Source: Cytophaga sp051961495 | Lineage (GTDB): Bacteria > Bacteroidota > Bacteroidia > Cytophagales > Cytophagaceae | Direction of reading: 5' to 3' | DNA length: 64,000 nucleotides | Assembly: GCF_051961495.1 (NCBI RefSeq) | Contig: NZ_JBQCDF010000005.1 | Location: 1 to 64,000, forward strand | The notes under the pieces: model-generated | The model's input: only the letters and a program-made list of their open reading frames with translations | Databases searched by the model: none | What the model was told of the DNA's origin: nothing | In this document: positions 63,842 through 64,000 of the stretch, in pieces | How the letters are laid out: every line of letters starts with the position of its first letter | Numbering within the stretch: the stretch's first letter is position 1 | Made by a program: the position numbers and the translations under genes

Positions 63842-64000
63842 ATGAATAAGAAAGTACTATTAATGATTCTTGATGGTTGGGGCTTGGGTACAAATCCGAA
63901 GGTTTCAGCGATCGCTGCAGCTAAAACACCGTTCATAGATTCACTATTTGTAAATTATCCGCACAGCAAACTGGAGGCTTCTGGCCTGGCAGTAGGTTTG
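63842..64000 (+). CDS. gpmI: Phosphoglycerate mutase (2,3-BPG-independent), 3' truncated
   Basis: Interconverts 3- and 2-phosphoglycerate in glycolysis using two Mn ions. Only the first 53 codons are in the window. They show MNKKVLLMILDGWGLGTNP, with the metal-binding Asp in LDGWG, and TPFIDSLFVNYPHSKLEASG, both diagnostic of GpmI. The rest lies beyond the window edge. Confidence 0.95.
   Translation, partial: MNKKVLLMILDGWGLGTNPKVSAIAAAKTPFIDSLFVNYPHSKLEASGLAVGL

Overview
The window is chromosomal DNA of a gliding, polysaccharide-degrading member of the Bacteroidota. It most resembles a Cytophaga-type cellulose degrader; Cytophaga hutchinsonii is my best guess, by inference and not by search. 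Pointers are: gliding lipoproteins GldB and GldD with GldE; three secreted proteins with type IX secretion (T9SS) C-terminal domains, one of them a modular family 8 glycoside hydrolase; a fused MurF-alanine racemase; a TonB receptor paired with a lipoprotein; many weak Shine-Dalgarno sites; and promoter-like TAnnTTTG boxes of the Bacteroidota type. I see no rRNA, tRNA, CRISPR array, prophage, transposase or integrase.

Layout. 1-5.1 kb: 3' part of ileS, lspA, a secreted protein, a patatin-like lipase. 5.2-11.1 kb: recG, then the conserved cluster gldD-gldE-ssb-mutY with a divergent HU gene. 11.2-13.9 kb: TPR protein, a 29-codon basic ribosomal-type protein, rng. 14-21 kb: membrane and surface-polysaccharide genes (polytopic protein, PorT-like barrel, gldB, GT4 glycosyltransferase, asparagine-synthetase homologue with broken ATP-site motifs). 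21-23.2 kb: nth, ECF sigma factor with a small partner, DMT transporter. 23.4-32.3 kb: uvrA, T9SS protein, LysE exporter, lemA/TPM operon, prfA, SRPBCC protein. 32.5-35.9 kb: a likely metal-uptake operon (small His/Cys membrane protein, TonB receptor, lipoprotein). 36-45.9 kb: barrel protein, rlmI, unknowns, a large type B T9SS protein, dciA-like gene, recF. 46-54 kb: pdhA, TPR protein, ribH, lysC, recX, MFS transporter, murF-alr. 54.2-56.6 kb: feoAB. 56.9-61.4 kb: the 1499-residue GH8 enzyme. 61.5-64 kb: YcxB-like protein, nadC, DUF4783 protein, 5' end of gpmI.

Most genes are housekeeping. The most unusual features are: (i) intergenic inverted repeats built from 7-nt units at four loci, some supplying the stop codons of adjacent genes; (ii) an AsnB homologue that keeps its glutaminase residues but has lost both ATP-site motifs; (iii) a GldE/CorC-like protein without the usual N-terminal membrane domain; (iv) five 270-bp tandem Ig-domain repeats in the cellulase; (v) a TonB operon preceded by a perfect 22-bp palindrome. 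I did not find a clearly new multigene system such as a defence or mobile element, and I do not claim one.
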